Positions 7,702 to 16,020 of a stretch of DNA of 33,244 nt are shown piece by piece. The notes under the pieces were generated by a model that was not told the origin of the DNA, searched no databases, and was given only the letters and a program-made list of their open reading frames with translations. Made by a program: the position numbers and the translations under genes. The first letter of the stretch is position 1. Every line of letters begins with the position of its first letter. The DNA comes from Planococcus salinarum (GTDB taxonomy: Bacteria > Bacillota > Bacilli > Bacillales_A > Planococcaceae), in contig NZ_VIFV01000033.1 in the NCBI RefSeq assembly GCF_007004625.1, positions 1 to 33,244 on the forward strand, written 5' to 3'.

Positions 7702-7728
7702 GTCGCCCGCAAAAAAATATGGTACGCT
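7700..7728 (+). promoter_or_regulatory. Candidate rph-rdgB promoter
   Basis: TTGTCG (7700-7705) and TACGCT (7723-7728) are 17 bp apart. The -35 starts in the last two T of the racE terminator tract. A start near 7735 would leave about 20 nt before rph. Confidence 0.55.
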
Positions 7729-7755
7729 AATCGAGTAAATACAAGGAGGATATCC

Positions 7756-8505
7756 ATGACAAGAGCAGATGAAAGAAAAGCGGACGAGTTGCGTCCGGTT
7801 AAAATGCAAACAGAGTTCCTGATCCACCCGGAAGGTTCTGTCCTGATCACGGTCGGCAAGACAAAAGTGATTTGTACAGCTACGATAGAAGAAAAAGTCC
7901 CAGGATTTTTACGGGGGCAGGGAAAAGGCTGGATTACAGCTGAATATGCTATGTTGCCGCGCGCCACAGGCAGCCGGAATCGCCGGGAAGCTTCCGCCGG
8001 CAAAATTGGGGGCCGCACGATGGAAATACAGCGCCTCATCGGACGTGCTTTGCGCGCCGTTGTGGATCTTGAAAAATTGGGTGAACGCACGCTCTGGCTT
8101 GATTGCGACGTTATCCAGGCAGATGGTGGCACACGTACTGCGTCAATTACAGGTGCGTTCGTCGCAATGGTGATGGCCATCAGCAAGCTGGAACTGACAG
8201 CGTTTCCTGTAACGGATTATCTGGCAGCAACAAGCGTCGGCATCACAAAGGACGCGGGCGCCATCCTGGATTTGGACTACGTCGAAGATTCAACCGCTGA
8301 AGTGGACATGAATCTCGTCATGACCGGCCAGGGAAATTTTGTTGAATTGCAGGGCACAGGAGAAGAATCGACATTTACACGTGCACAATTGAACGAACTG
8401 CTCGATCTCGGGGAGACCGGTATCCGCCAGCTGATCGAAATGCAAAAAGAGATTTTGGGTGAAGCTGCAACGCGAATTGGAGAAGAAACGAGGTCGGAAT
8501 TATGA
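7756..8505 (+). CDS. rph: Ribonuclease PH
   Basis: 249 aa. Phosphate-dependent 3'-5' exoribonuclease that trims tRNA precursors and other RNAs; the family works as a hexamer. Recognisable blocks are the N-terminal [21 protein letters not shown], the [22 protein letters not shown] region, and [21 protein letters not shown] with its conserved arginines. ATG at 7756 lies behind AAGGAGG and gives the family-typical [15 protein letters not shown] start. Its last codons overlap rdgB by 4 bp (ATGA), so the two are translationally coupled. Confidence 0.96.
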   Translation: MTRADERKADELRPVKMQTEFLIHPEGSVLITVGKTKVICTATIEEKVPGFLRGQGKGWITAEYAMLPRATGSRNRREASAGKIGGRTMEIQRLIGRALRAVVDLEKLGERTLWLDCDVIQADGGTRTASITGAFVAMVMAISKLELTAFPVTDYLAATSVGITKDAGAILDLDYVEDSTAEVDMNLVMTGQGNFVELQGTGEESTFTRAQLNELLDLGETGIRQLIEMQKEILGEAATRIGEETRSEL

Positions 8506-9101
8506 AAGAGATAATCATTGCGACTAAAAACAAAGGCAAAGCAAAGGATTTTGAGGAACTGCTGGAACCGATGGGCTACCGCGTGCTGACATTGCATGAT
8601 GTCGCGCCGCATATGGACGTGGAGGAAACTGGCGAAACGTTTGAAGAGAATGCGATCCTGAAAGCCGAAACGATTGCACAGGAACTTCAAAAAACCGTCA
8701 TTGCAGATGACAGCGGCCTTGAAATTGATGCACTTGGCGGTGAACCAGGTGTCTATTCGGCCCGTTATTCGGGTGATGAACAGAACGACGAATCCAATAT
8801 CGATAAAGTGCTCCAAAAATTGGTGCAGGTTCCTGCCGATGAAAAGACAGCGCGTTTCCGCTGTGTCCTGGCGCTGGCATCACCCGGCCAGGAAACAATC
8901 CTCTTCGAAGGGACATGTGAGGGCCTGATAACGGATGAACGAAAAGGGGATAACGGTTTCGGCTATGACCCGATCTTTTATGTTCCGTCACTCGAAAAAA
9001 CAATGGCCGAAATGGAACCTGCCGAAAAAGCCTCCGTGTCACATCGGGGAAATGCTATTCGGGAATTAGGGAAAGTGATGCCGGGACTGTCCGGCAACTG
9101 A
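8502..9101 (+). CDS. rdgB: XTP/dITP diphosphatase (non-canonical purine NTP pyrophosphatase)
   Basis: 199 aa. Removes ITP, dITP and XTP from the nucleotide pool. The N-terminal [16 protein letters not shown] (substrate-binding T/N/K residues), the [25 protein letters not shown] motif with the metal-binding acidic residues, and FGYDPIFY near the C-terminus are all intact. It starts inside the rph stop (ATGA), so it belongs to the rph transcript. In B. subtilis ysnB follows this gene; here the next unit is a tRNA. No clear T-rich terminator is seen after the stop. Confidence 0.95.
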   Translation: MKEIIIATKNKGKAKDFEELLEPMGYRVLTLHDVAPHMDVEETGETFEENAILKAETIAQELQKTVIADDSGLEIDALGGEPGVYSARYSGDEQNDESNIDKVLQKLVQVPADEKTARFRCVLALASPGQETILFEGTCEGLITDERKGDNGFGYDPIFYVPSLEKTMAEMEPAEKASVSHRGNAIRELGKVMPGLSGN

Positions 9102-9147
9102 GCCACAGCAGAATCCAACACGATTTTAATGTTTTTTTAAAATAACG

Positions 9148-9176
9148 TTGACTTTTCGATAAAAGATTTCTATAAT
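9148..9176 (+). promoter_or_regulatory. tRNA-Arg promoter
   Basis: TTGACT (9148-9153), a 17-bp spacer and a consensus TATAAT (9171-9176). The predicted start near 9183 leaves a leader of about 65 nt before the tRNA. Confidence 0.85.
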
Positions 9177-9247
9177 TAAAATTGTCTTTCAAAACAGAAT
9201 GCATTGTCGGCTGTTCCAGTTCGGTCAAGCATTTATAAGAAAGCCAT

Positions 9248-9321
<74 letters not shown>

Positions 9322-9431
9322 TAATTATGGAACTGAAATAGTATCAAATCAACGTATATAAGCAGTAAGGTAAAAGGTCAGGAATAGAACCTGCTCGCTT
9401 TTATCCTTAATCTGAACGTTGAGCCGGAAAG

Positions 9432-9463
9432 CCTCTTGATCTAACCGATCAGGAGGTTTTTTT
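9432..9463 (+). terminator. Terminator of the tRNA-Arg unit
   Basis: CCTCTTGATC (9432-9441) pairs with GATCAGGAGG (9447-9456), with one G-U pair, followed by seven T. The 3' arm contains AGGAGG, seven bases before an ATG at 9464. Confidence 0.85.
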
Positions 9464-9577
9464 ATGTCCAAAGAAGCGGTGGAATTGATGATTTATTGGA
9501 GATTCCAGCAGCAGGGACTGGCGGTCAGGGTGGGAGAATGTATGACTGTTGAAAGTGGAATGTCCATTACTATGTAA
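9464..9577 (+). CDS. Possible 37-aa small protein (uncertain)
   Basis: A 37-codon frame starts at ATG 9464, exactly seven bases after a perfect AGGAGG (9451-9456), and ends with TAA at 9575-9577. It encodes MSKEAVELMIYWRFQQQGLA and a further 17 residues. There is no recognisable domain. The Shine-Dalgarno lies in the 3' arm of the tRNA terminator, so the spacing may be chance. It could also be a remnant of a larger gene. No other gene is seen between 9464 and the channel gene at 9717. Confidence 0.25.
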   Translation: MSKEAVELMIYWRFQQQGLAVRVGECMTVESGMSITM

Positions 9578-9716
9578 CAAATGAGGTTAAACAGATATCG
9601 TAATCTCTCTTCAATGAGCATGGATTGGAAAATTGGATGAGTTTACAATATTTCTAGATTGTGGAAGATTGTAAAGTTATAATGAAAAATATGACTCATT
9701 CAAGGCGGTAAATAGA

Positions 9717-10472
9717 TTGAAAAAACTTCTAATAGCGTATGAAGTATTTATGTTTGTCCTGGTAATCATTTCACTTTTCTTTGCTTTTTCAGATAACACA
9801 CAGTTGCTGCTATATGACAAAATAATATGGATTATATTTGTTATCGACTACACCTTCCGATTGATTCGTTCGGAAAAGAGATGGACTTATGTAAAATCAC
9901 ATCCTTTCGAGTTGATTGCTATCATTCCTTTAGATTCTATTTTTCGGGCTGCACGCTTTGTGAGGATCTTTCGTATTATAAGACTGTTAGGAATTGGTTC
10001 GAGATTTTTAAAGCCAGTTTATAGTATTCTTCAAACCAATGGACTTGATAAATTATTAATAGTGACAATGATCATGCTCTTTTTAATACCGATCCCCATT
10101 ATATTAGTCGAGCCTGAAATCAATACATTCCCAGACGCGCTGTGGTGGGCTATTGTAACAACTACAACAGTGGGATACGGCGACATCTCGCCAACAACCG
10201 GCTTGGGCAGAATGCTGGCAGTCGTTCTTATGCTGGTAGGAATCGGGATAATCGGAACGTTCACCAGTGCCATCACGAGCTACTTCAGTAAAGAGAAAGA
10301 GCAGACGAATGATAAGCAGGTTTTGCAGGTAATCCAGGCAATTGAAGATTTGGAGCACTTCACTGACGACGATGCTGAATTGATTCAGCTTTACATGAAG
10401 CGGAAGTGTAAAGATACTAGTGATGAAGTAGAGGAAAAAGAATATACTCATAGCTTTGAACTGAAGCCCTGA
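9717..10472 (+). CDS. Potassium channel, voltage-gated-like (6 TM, pore signature TVGYGD)
   Basis: 251 aa integral membrane protein. Hydrophobic segments lie at about residues 4-23, 34-50 and 62-72. An S4-like helix with regularly spaced arginines follows (R77-R89, RAARFVRIFRIIRLL). Then come S5 (about 112-131), a pore helix and S6 (165-190). The selectivity filter TVGYGD is at 151-156, diagnostic of K+ channels. The cytoplasmic tail is short and charged, without an RCK/TrkA domain. The start is TTG at 9717 behind AAGGCGG. A consensus TATAAT at 9678 may be its -10, though no good -35 is seen. It stands alone; regulation is not apparent. Confidence 0.88.
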   Translation: MKKLLIAYEVFMFVLVIISLFFAFSDNTQLLLYDKIIWIIFVIDYTFRLIRSEKRWTYVKSHPFELIAIIPLDSIFRAARFVRIFRIIRLLGIGSRFLKPVYSILQTNGLDKLLIVTMIMLFLIPIPIILVEPEINTFPDALWWAIVTTTTVGYGDISPTTGLGRMLAVVLMLVGIGIIGTFTSAITSYFSKEKEQTNDKQVLQVIQAIEDLEHFTDDDAELIQLYMKRKCKDTSDEVEEKEYTHSFELKP

Positions 10473-10624
10473 TCGGGATAATCCATCGCTAAATGGTATA
10501 ATTAAACAGAATAATGATATTCCTTTAAAATCCAGGTGAACACTGGCAGCATTGTTTTATTTAAGGTCCCACCAAAAACGATGCAAACCGGTTTACTGAA
10601 AACCAATCGGTAAGGAGGATGACG

Positions 10625-11542
10625 ATGAAAACCTTGCAATATACTTTGGCAGATGTATTTACTGAAGTTCCTTTTGGCGGCAACCAGTTGGCGGTTGTGG
10701 AAGGACGGGATGATTTAACTGGAGAAGCGATGCAGAAAATCGCCCGGGAACTGAATCTTTCTGAAACAGTGTTTGTCTTTCCACCGGCTAAAGAAGGAAA
10801 CGTCATGCAGTTGCGGATTTTCACACCGCAGATGGAGCTGCCGATGGCGGGGCATCCGACTATCGGAGCGGCGTTTGTTTTGGCTTCTTCCGGAGCGGTG
10901 CCTGCAGAAGAAGGCCCCAACGAGTGGGTGCTCGAAGAACAGGTCGGAGAAATCCCGGTAACCGTTCATAAGGAAGAGGGGCAGATTGTTAAAGTGGAAA
11001 TGAAGCAGCCCCTGCCCGTCTTCAGCGATGAGTTCCGAAACAGGAGGCTTGCCGCCCAATTGCTTTCGTTGACAGAAGAAGACCTTCTTCCTGATTTTCC
11101 GATTCAAACCATTTCTTCGGGTGTTCCTTTTCTGTTCATCCCTTTACGTTCTCTTCAGGCGATTCAGCGAATCCACTTCCGCTTGGATTTGTGGGAACAG
11201 CATTTCAGCGGAAATCCTGAAATCCAGCACATTTTCACTTTCACAACAGAAACTGAGAGTCGGCAAGCTGCCGTTCATGCAAGAATGTTCGCGCCGGCCA
11301 TGGGCATTGCCGAAGATCCCGCAACCGGCGCAGCAAGCGGGCCGCTCGGCGTCTATTTAGTTGAACACAAGGTGCTGCCGAATAATGAGAGTGCCATTCA
11401 TGCCATTCGAAGCGAACAAGGCTATGAAATGGGACGTCCCAGCTCTATCGATATTACGGTAAGCGGCAACAGCAGCAGAATCGAAGGTGTGAAAATCGGG
11501 GGTACAGCAGTCATCATCGGGAAAGGGCAGTTATTCATATAG
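10625..11542 (+). CDS. PhzF-family isomerase/epimerase-like protein
   Basis: 305 aa. The PhzF/diaminopimelate-epimerase-like fold is indicated by VFTEVPFGGNQLAVV (residues 11-25), the NLSETVF motif with the conserved glutamate E47, the MAGHPTIGAAF motif (75-84), and in the C-terminal half EDPATGAASGPLGVYL. The substrate is unknown; the phenazine enzyme isomerises trans-2,3-dihydro-3-hydroxyanthranilate, but most family members are uncharacterised and no phenazine genes are nearby. ATG at 10625 is preferred over 10619 because the AAGGAGG at 10612-10618 touches the latter. Monocistronic, ending before a strong hairpin. Confidence 0.88.
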   Translation: MKTLQYTLADVFTEVPFGGNQLAVVEGRDDLTGEAMQKIARELNLSETVFVFPPAKEGNVMQLRIFTPQMELPMAGHPTIGAAFVLASSGAVPAEEGPNEWVLEEQVGEIPVTVHKEEGQIVKVEMKQPLPVFSDEFRNRRLAAQLLSLTEEDLLPDFPIQTISSGVPFLFIPLRSLQAIQRIHFRLDLWEQHFSGNPEIQHIFTFTTETESRQAAVHARMFAPAMGIAEDPATGAASGPLGVYLVEHKVLPNNESAIHAIRSEQGYEMGRPSSIDITVSGNSSRIEGVKIGGTAVIIGKGQLFI

Positions 11543-11553
11543 AAAAAGCTGTT

Positions 11554-11599
11554 GCGATTCAGTTATGTTTGCTCCTGTATTGCAGGAAGTTTGAATCGC
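11554..11599 (+). other. Imperfect multi-stem hairpin after phzF-like gene
   Basis: GCGATTCA (11554-11561) pairs perfectly with TGAATCGC (11592-11599), and a smaller TCCTG/CAGGA hairpin lies inside. There is no T-run. The motif GATTCA/TGAATC recurs in the terminator 50 bp further on, so the two hairpins could form alternative pairings. Confidence 0.45.
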
Positions 11600-11646
11600 T
11601 CCTGATACGCAATTAGTCTAATAGTTGAAATGTTCTATGCAAGCTT

Positions 11647-11686
11647 AAAAGCGCTGAATCGTGATTATGACGATTCAGCGCTTTTT
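11647..11686 (+). terminator. Terminator downstream of the PhzF-like gene
   Basis: A perfect 15-bp stem, AAAAGCGCTGAATCG (11647-11661) with its complement at 11671-11685, around a 9-nt loop. The A/T ends make it usable in both directions. Confidence 0.88.
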
Positions 11687-11829
11687 ACATATTTATCCCT
11701 CTTAAGAAAGCCAGCGTGGCTGCTTTCAAACAATGAAAATAAGATTGAGAAAAAGATCTTTATTCTAATGTATGTCGGGAAAAATTTTAGTAAGATTACT
11801 TATCAAATATTAATTCAGGAGGAGATATT

Positions 11830-12399
11830 ATCAAAAAACGTTCAATTATTCCAGCTTCAGCACTAGCATTTGGTCTTGCACTCGGTTCATTTGGATTAAC
11901 GGCTCAAGCAGAAACAGTTACCGTTCAAGCTGGAGATACCTTATGGGGAATCGCTCAAGAATACAACATGACAGTGAATGAACTGCAAGAATTGAAACCG
12001 ACTTTGAATCCTTACACACTTCAAATCGGAACAGAAATAGTTATTAGCAGCGAGAACAATAATTCCCATGGCTCAGTCGAAGAATTCCACATGGTGCAAC
12101 CGGGTGAAACGCTTTACAGCATTGCGAACCTTCATGAAGGCGTGACGCTTGATGACCTGTACGACTGGAACCCGGGAATCGACGCATACAACCTGCAGAT
12201 TGGATCGGAAGTCCGTGTACAGGCACCGGACTATAATTCCGTAGAAACATTCCACATGGTGCAACCGGGTGAAACGCTTACCAGCATTGCGAACCTGCAT
12301 GAAGGCGTGACGCTTGATGACCTGTACAACTGGAACCCGGGAATCGATCCGTATAATCTTCAAATCGGATCGGAAGTCCGAGTGGCAGCACCTCAGTAA
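11830..12399 (+). CDS. Secreted protein with three LysM domains; non-canonical start (ATC, possibly ATT)
   Basis: 189 aa if started at ATC 11830. Translation in this frame gives a perfect Sec signal peptide: KKR, a hydrophobic stretch (residues 6-24) and TAQA followed by E28, with likely cleavage after A27. Three peptidoglycan-binding LysM domains follow, at about 29-72, 86-130 and 141-186. No ATG, GTG or TTG exists in frame between the stop at 11791 and the ATG at 11968, which lies inside LysM1. AGGAGGAG (11817-11824) is spaced correctly for ATC 11830 (7 bases after GGAGG), where homologous signal peptides begin MKKR. LysM2 and LysM3 are a 165-bp tandem duplication. No catalytic domain is seen, so it is probably a wall-attached protein. 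A sequencing error or recent start mutation is possible. Confidence 0.75.
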   Translation: MKKRSIIPASALAFGLALGSFGLTAQAETVTVQAGDTLWGIAQEYNMTVNELQELKPTLNPYTLQIGTEIVISSENNNSHGSVEEFHMVQPGETLYSIANLHEGVTLDDLYDWNPGIDAYNLQIGSEVRVQAPDYNSVETFHMVQPGETLTSIANLHEGVTLDDLYNWNPGIDPYNLQIGSEVRVAAPQ

Positions 12400-12463
12400 T
12401 TCAAATCTTTAGCCGCAGTATATTTTGAACAGAATCACGTAAAAGGATCTCTTTAGTATCCTG

Positions 12464-12498
12464 AAAGGCGCAGCCGCCGAACTGGCTGCGCCTTTTTT
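12464..12498 (+). terminator. Terminator of the LysM gene
   Basis: AAAGGCGCAGCC (12464-12475) pairs perfectly with GGCTGCGCCTTT (12484-12495) around an 8-nt loop, with a T6 tract. Confidence 0.9.
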
Positions 12499-12721
12499 CT
12501 GTTTAAGAAAAGGGAGTCTATTCCGGACAAAGAAGCATCTTTCTTTCGACGGGCTGAAGTCAGAGAATGAATTTTTGCTTAGACAAGTCAAATGCAAAAA
12601 TAAAATATAATTTTTTCCTGAAAATTACTCTGTTTGTTGCATTTATTTGATAGACTATCCTAGGAATAAAAAACTCCGATACATATACCGGACAGATTAA
12701 ACATAAAAGGATGATAGGCAA
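12499..12721. other. Intergenic stretch, no gene recognised
   Basis: AT-rich sequence between the LysM terminator and the SanA-like gene. A weak promoter candidate is TTGTTG (12634-12639) with TATCCT (12656-12661), 16 bp apart. Nothing else stands out. Confidence 0.4.
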
Positions 12722-13315
12722 TTGATCAAAAAATATACTGTTAAAATCATTATGGCTACATTGGTTTTTCTGGTTGCATTCAGCGGCTTTTCCGCTTACG
12801 ATATCTGGACGTATGCCAAGACATCTGAATTGGTGAAGGCGGACGCAGCAATCGTGCTGGGCACAGCGGTGTGGGAAGGCGAACCATCACCGGTTCTCCG
12901 CGAACGCATCAACCACGCAATCTGGCTGTACGAAAATGATTACGTCGAGATGATCATCTTTACCGGCGGGAAGACAAATGGCTCACAGATCGCCGAAGCG
13001 GCTGTTTCAAAAAATTATGCGGTCGCCCAGGGAATTCCACTGAAAGATATCTTGACCGAAGACCGCTCGCTGGTGACGATTGAAAACTTCCGTTACGTCT
13101 CGGAAATGGCAGACCTGCATGAACTTTCGGATTTCCTGGTGGTCAGCGATCCGCTGCACATGAAACGCGCGCTCCAGATGGCGGAAGACACCGGATTTGA
13201 TGCGTATACTTCTCCGACCACAAGCTCCGAATACAATTCACCGGCTACGATCATCCCGTTTTTCTTCCGGGAAATCGGCGCATATGTGGCTTATACGCTG
13301 TCGTTTGCACGCTAA
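12722..13315 (+). CDS. SanA/YdcF-like membrane-anchored protein (DUF218)
   Basis: 197 aa. One N-terminal membrane segment (about residues 8-30) is followed by an extracytoplasmic DUF218 domain: ADAAIVLGTAVWEGEPSPVLRERINHAIWLY, then IIFTGGKT and the DRSLVTIENFRY block. SanA and related proteins are linked to envelope integrity and vancomycin tolerance in Gram-negatives; the enzymatic activity is unknown. The start is TTG at 12722 behind AAAGGATG; no in-frame ATG precedes it. Monocistronic, with its own terminator. Confidence 0.82.
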   Translation: MIKKYTVKIIMATLVFLVAFSGFSAYDIWTYAKTSELVKADAAIVLGTAVWEGEPSPVLRERINHAIWLYENDYVEMIIFTGGKTNGSQIAEAAVSKNYAVAQGIPLKDILTEDRSLVTIENFRYVSEMADLHELSDFLVVSDPLHMKRALQMAEDTGFDAYTSPTTSSEYNSPATIIPFFFREIGAYVAYTLSFAR

Positions 13316-13327
13316 GATTAACAGCTG

Positions 13328-13356
13328 AGTCTCTTCCTGCCGGGAAGGGGCTTTTA
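13328..13356 (+). terminator. Terminator of the SanA-like gene
   Basis: AGTCTCTTCC (13328-13337) pairs with GGAAGGGGCT (13343-13352), with two G-U pairs, followed by TTTT. Confidence 0.7.
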
Positions 13357-13383
13357 TTGTTCATCAATCCGTTCTAAAAGTGT

Positions 13384-13490
13384 TATAGTAAATTATATGC
13401 AAGGAATCGATATTAACCGCGCGGAACACTTCACCACCGGGTAAAAAGGTTTAGATTCCTCTTGATAGGAAATGGTGGTAATGTAATGAC
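13384..13490 (+). other. ysoA leader: possible leaderless 15-codon ORF and stem-loops
   Basis: TATAGT (13384-13389) could be a -10 with a start near 13396, right at an ATG (13397) that opens a 15-codon frame ending at TAA 13442-13444 (MQGIDINRAEHFTTG). Just downstream, ACCACC can pair with GGTGGT around an inner TTCCT/AGGAA hairpin (13431-13479). No good -35 is visible. This may be a regulatory leader or chance. Confidence 0.3.
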
Positions 13491-13515
13491 AATAACGAGT
13501 GGAAGAGGTGATTGA

Positions 13516-14493
13516 ATGCGGAAAAAATACAGGGATCTGAAGCGTAAAGGCAATGTTGTGGTCTTTCCGACAACGATCAACCGGCTGCTGACGGAAGGCA
13601 TGACGCTTCTTAAGCAGGAGCGTTACGAAGAAGCGCGGGACGGCCTTTACCAGGTGCTTACCTATGAACCCGAACATCCGGCGGCGCTTGGAGCTTATTC
13701 CTACTGCCTCTATGAGCTTGGCGATTACGAAGAAGCGCTGGAAGTTTGCCGGGAACTTTTGAAAGTCGGACCGATTCATTACCTCGAGACGATGGAACTA
13801 TACATAAGCATTCTCATGCAGGTCCGTGAATTTGAAGAAGCGGAGCGGGTAATCGAAGCCCTGATCGACGAAAAGGTTCTGCCGGAAGAACGGCTGGAAC
13901 AATTCCAGCTGCTGCGGGACCTGAACGACCGCATCGCTTCAAAATCGATTGAAAGGATCGATGCCGAGCAATATACGCCGGAAGTCTTTTTGACATTGAA
14001 CCCGTATGAGCAGGAACGCAGAGTGATGGAGTTGCCGCCGTCGTCGTTCAAACCGCTGAAAAACAAATTGCTTGCTCTCGTTGAACATCCGGACATCGAT
14101 CTGCTGGCAAAAACCTACATATTATTCATCATGCAGCAGGAAGGGATACAGGCAAGGTTCCAAATACATAAGTTTCATTATTTTGGTGAATTCAATATTC
14201 TCGACCTGTCCGATCCCCAGGAAAGCCCGCTCGTCAATGAAATAAAAGGGATCTTCGCGGAAGAGCTGGCGAAAGATCCCACCCGTCTCGAAATGGCGAA
14301 TGAACTTTTCGAACGGCATGTCTATCTTTTTTATCCGTTCCTGATGGATGACTACGAACCGAAAGAAGTGGCGGAAGCGTATCTGTCCTATCTCGATTTC
14401 CTGTTCACTGGTGAGACCGACCAGGCAGGCGATGCAGATCTGCAAAATCTCATAATACGGGCCGAAATGTGGTTTGAAACGCGTAACGGATAG
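13516..14493 (+). CDS. ysoA: TPR-repeat protein YsoA-like
   Basis: 325 aa, cytosolic, no signal peptide. Residues about 25-120 form tandem tetratricopeptide-like helices (GMTLLKQERYEEARDGLYQVLTYEPEHPAALGAYSYCLYELGDYEEALEVCRELLKVGP). The remainder is acidic and helical with no recognised domain. Its place directly upstream of tig and its length (B. subtilis YsoA is close to 340 aa) support the name; the function is unknown. ATG at 13516 follows GAAGAGGTG. There is no terminator before the tig promoter, whose -35 lies 7 bp after the stop, so read-through into tig is likely. Confidence 0.78.
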   Translation: MRKKYRDLKRKGNVVVFPTTINRLLTEGMTLLKQERYEEARDGLYQVLTYEPEHPAALGAYSYCLYELGDYEEALEVCRELLKVGPIHYLETMELYISILMQVREFEEAERVIEALIDEKVLPEERLEQFQLLRDLNDRIASKSIERIDAEQYTPEVFLTLNPYEQERRVMELPPSSFKPLKNKLLALVEHPDIDLLAKTYILFIMQQEGIQARFQIHKFHYFGEFNILDLSDPQESPLVNEIKGIFAEELAKDPTRLEMANELFERHVYLFYPFLMDDYEPKEVAEAYLSYLDFLFTGETDQAGDADLQNLIIRAEMWFETRNG

Positions 14494-14499
14494 AAATAG

Positions 14500-14527
14500 T
14501 TGAACCTCGTATCAGGTGTGATATAAT
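14500..14527 (+). promoter_or_regulatory. tig promoter
   Basis: TTGAAC (14500-14505) and consensus TATAAT (14522-14527) with a 16-bp spacer, about 65 bp upstream of the tig start. Confidence 0.75.
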
Positions 14528-14594
14528 ATTGAAGTTGTCAAAATTCGTATAAACGTATGAATGACTTTGTAAAAAATGTTTGGAGGGCTTATAT

Positions 14595-15908
14595 ATGTCA
14601 GCAAAATGGGAAAAGCAAGAAGGTAACACAGGAACACTTACAATCGAAGTTCCAGCAGAAGAAGTAAACGCCGGACTGGATAAAGCGTTCAAGAAAGTAG
14701 TAAAAGAAATCAACGTACCAGGATTCCGCAAAGGGAAAATGCCGCGCCAAATGTTCGAAAAACGTTTCGGTGTAGAATCCCTTTACCAGGATGCTATCGA
14801 CTTCATCTTGCCGGATGCTTACGCAAACGCAGTTGAAGAAGCGGGGATCAACCCGGTTGACCGCCCTGAAATCGATATTGAAACCATCGAAAAAGGCCAG
14901 CCGCTTGTATTCACTGCCAAAGTAACGGTTAAACCGGAAGTTGAACTGGGCGAATACAAAGGCCTTGAAGTTTCAAAACCTGAAACTGAAGTAACAGATG
15001 AAGAAATCGAAAGCAAATTGAAAGAGAACCAGGAACGTCTCGCTGAACTTGCTGTCAAAGAAGACGAAGCGATCGTTGAAGGCGATACTGCCATCATCGA
15101 CTTTGAAGGATTTGTCGACGGTGAAGCTTTTGAAGGCGGAGCTGGAAGCGACTATTCTCTTGAAATCGGCTCGAACTCGTTCATCCCTGGCTTTGAAGAG
15201 CAATTGGTAGGCGTAAAATCAGGCGAAGAAAAAGAAGTCGAAGTAACTTTCCCTGAAGAATACCACGCTGCTGAACTTGCAGGAAAAGCTGCAACTTTCA
15301 AAGTGAAAGTGAACGAAGTGAAAGGGAAAGAACTTCCTGAAATGGACGATGACTTTGCAAAAGAAGTTGACGCTGAAGTTTCGAGCCTTGATGAGCTTCG
15401 CACGAAAATGAAAGAAGCGGCTGCAGCTGAAAAAGCATCAAATGCTGACGCTGCAGTACGTGATGAGTTGGTACAAAAAGCGGCTGAAAACGCTAAAATT
15501 GACATCCCGCAGGCAATGATCGATTCAGAAATGGATCGCATGATGCAGGACTTCGAACAGCGCTTGACGCAACAGGGCATGAACCTTGAGCTTTACTTCC
15601 AGTTCTCTGGACAGGACGAAGCAGCTCTTCGCGAGCAGATGAAAGGCGACGCTGAAACGCGTACACGCGTTTCATTGACACTTGAAGCAATTGCAGAAGC
15701 TGAGAACATGGAAGTCACTTCTGAAGATATCGACAAAGAACTTCAGAAGATGTCAGGCCAGTTCAACATGGATGTCGAGCAGATCAAAGCTGCACTTGGC
15801 GGCACTGAAATGCTTGAAAATGATATCCGTATGCAAAACACTGTTGAATTCCTTCTGGAAAACGCAAACATTACTACAGAAGTGAGCAACCCGGAAAGCG
15901 CTGAATAA
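14595..15908 (+). CDS. tig: Trigger factor
   Basis: 437 aa. Ribosome-bound chaperone and peptidyl-prolyl isomerase. The N-terminal ribosome-binding signature [11 protein letters not shown] is at about residues 40-50, the FKBP-type PPIase domain covers about 155-245 ([20 protein letters not shown]…[11 protein letters not shown]), and a long helical chaperone domain follows. ATG at 14595 follows GGAGGG by 7 bases; an in-frame ATG at 14580 precedes that site and is not needed. It has its own promoter and a strong terminator. Codon use is biased towards GAA/AAA and preferred codons, as expected for a highly expressed gene. Confidence 0.96.
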   Translation: MSAKWEKQEGNTGTLTIEVPAEEVNAGLDKAFKKVVKEINVPGFRKGKMPRQMFEKRFGVESLYQDAIDFILPDAYANAVEEAGINPVDRPEIDIETIEKGQPLVFTAKVTVKPEVELGEYKGLEVSKPETEVTDEEIESKLKENQERLAELAVKEDEAIVEGDTAIIDFEGFVDGEAFEGGAGSDYSLEIGSNSFIPGFEEQLVGVKSGEEKEVEVTFPEEYHAAELAGKAATFKVKVNEVKGKELPEMDDDFAKEVDAEVSSLDELRTKMKEAAAAEKASNADAAVRDELVQKAAENAKIDIPQAMIDSEMDRMMQDFEQRLTQQGMNLELYFQFSGQDEAALREQMKGDAETRTRVSLTLEAIAEAENMEVTSEDIDKELQKMSGQFNMDVEQIKAALGGTEMLENDIRMQNTVEFLLENANITTEVSNPESAE

Positions 15909-15930
15909 GCTTTTTAATACAATCCAACAG

Positions 15931-15960
15931 AAACAAGGCGCGGAGACGCGCCTTGTTTTC
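15931..15960 (+). terminator. Terminator of tig
   Basis: A perfect 12-bp stem, AAACAAGGCGCG (15931-15942) with CGCGCCTTGTTT (15947-15958), and a GAGA tetraloop. Confidence 0.92.
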
Positions 15961-16020
15961 GCTACATAGAAGATGAGTAAAAAACACATATATAAGTTGA
16001 ACAATAGAAATATCTATTTT

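Noticed and set aside
11630-11866. 78-aa frame over the phzF terminator and LysM leader
   Set aside because: It runs through a perfect 15-bp terminator hairpin and overlaps the signal-peptide region of the LysM gene in another frame.
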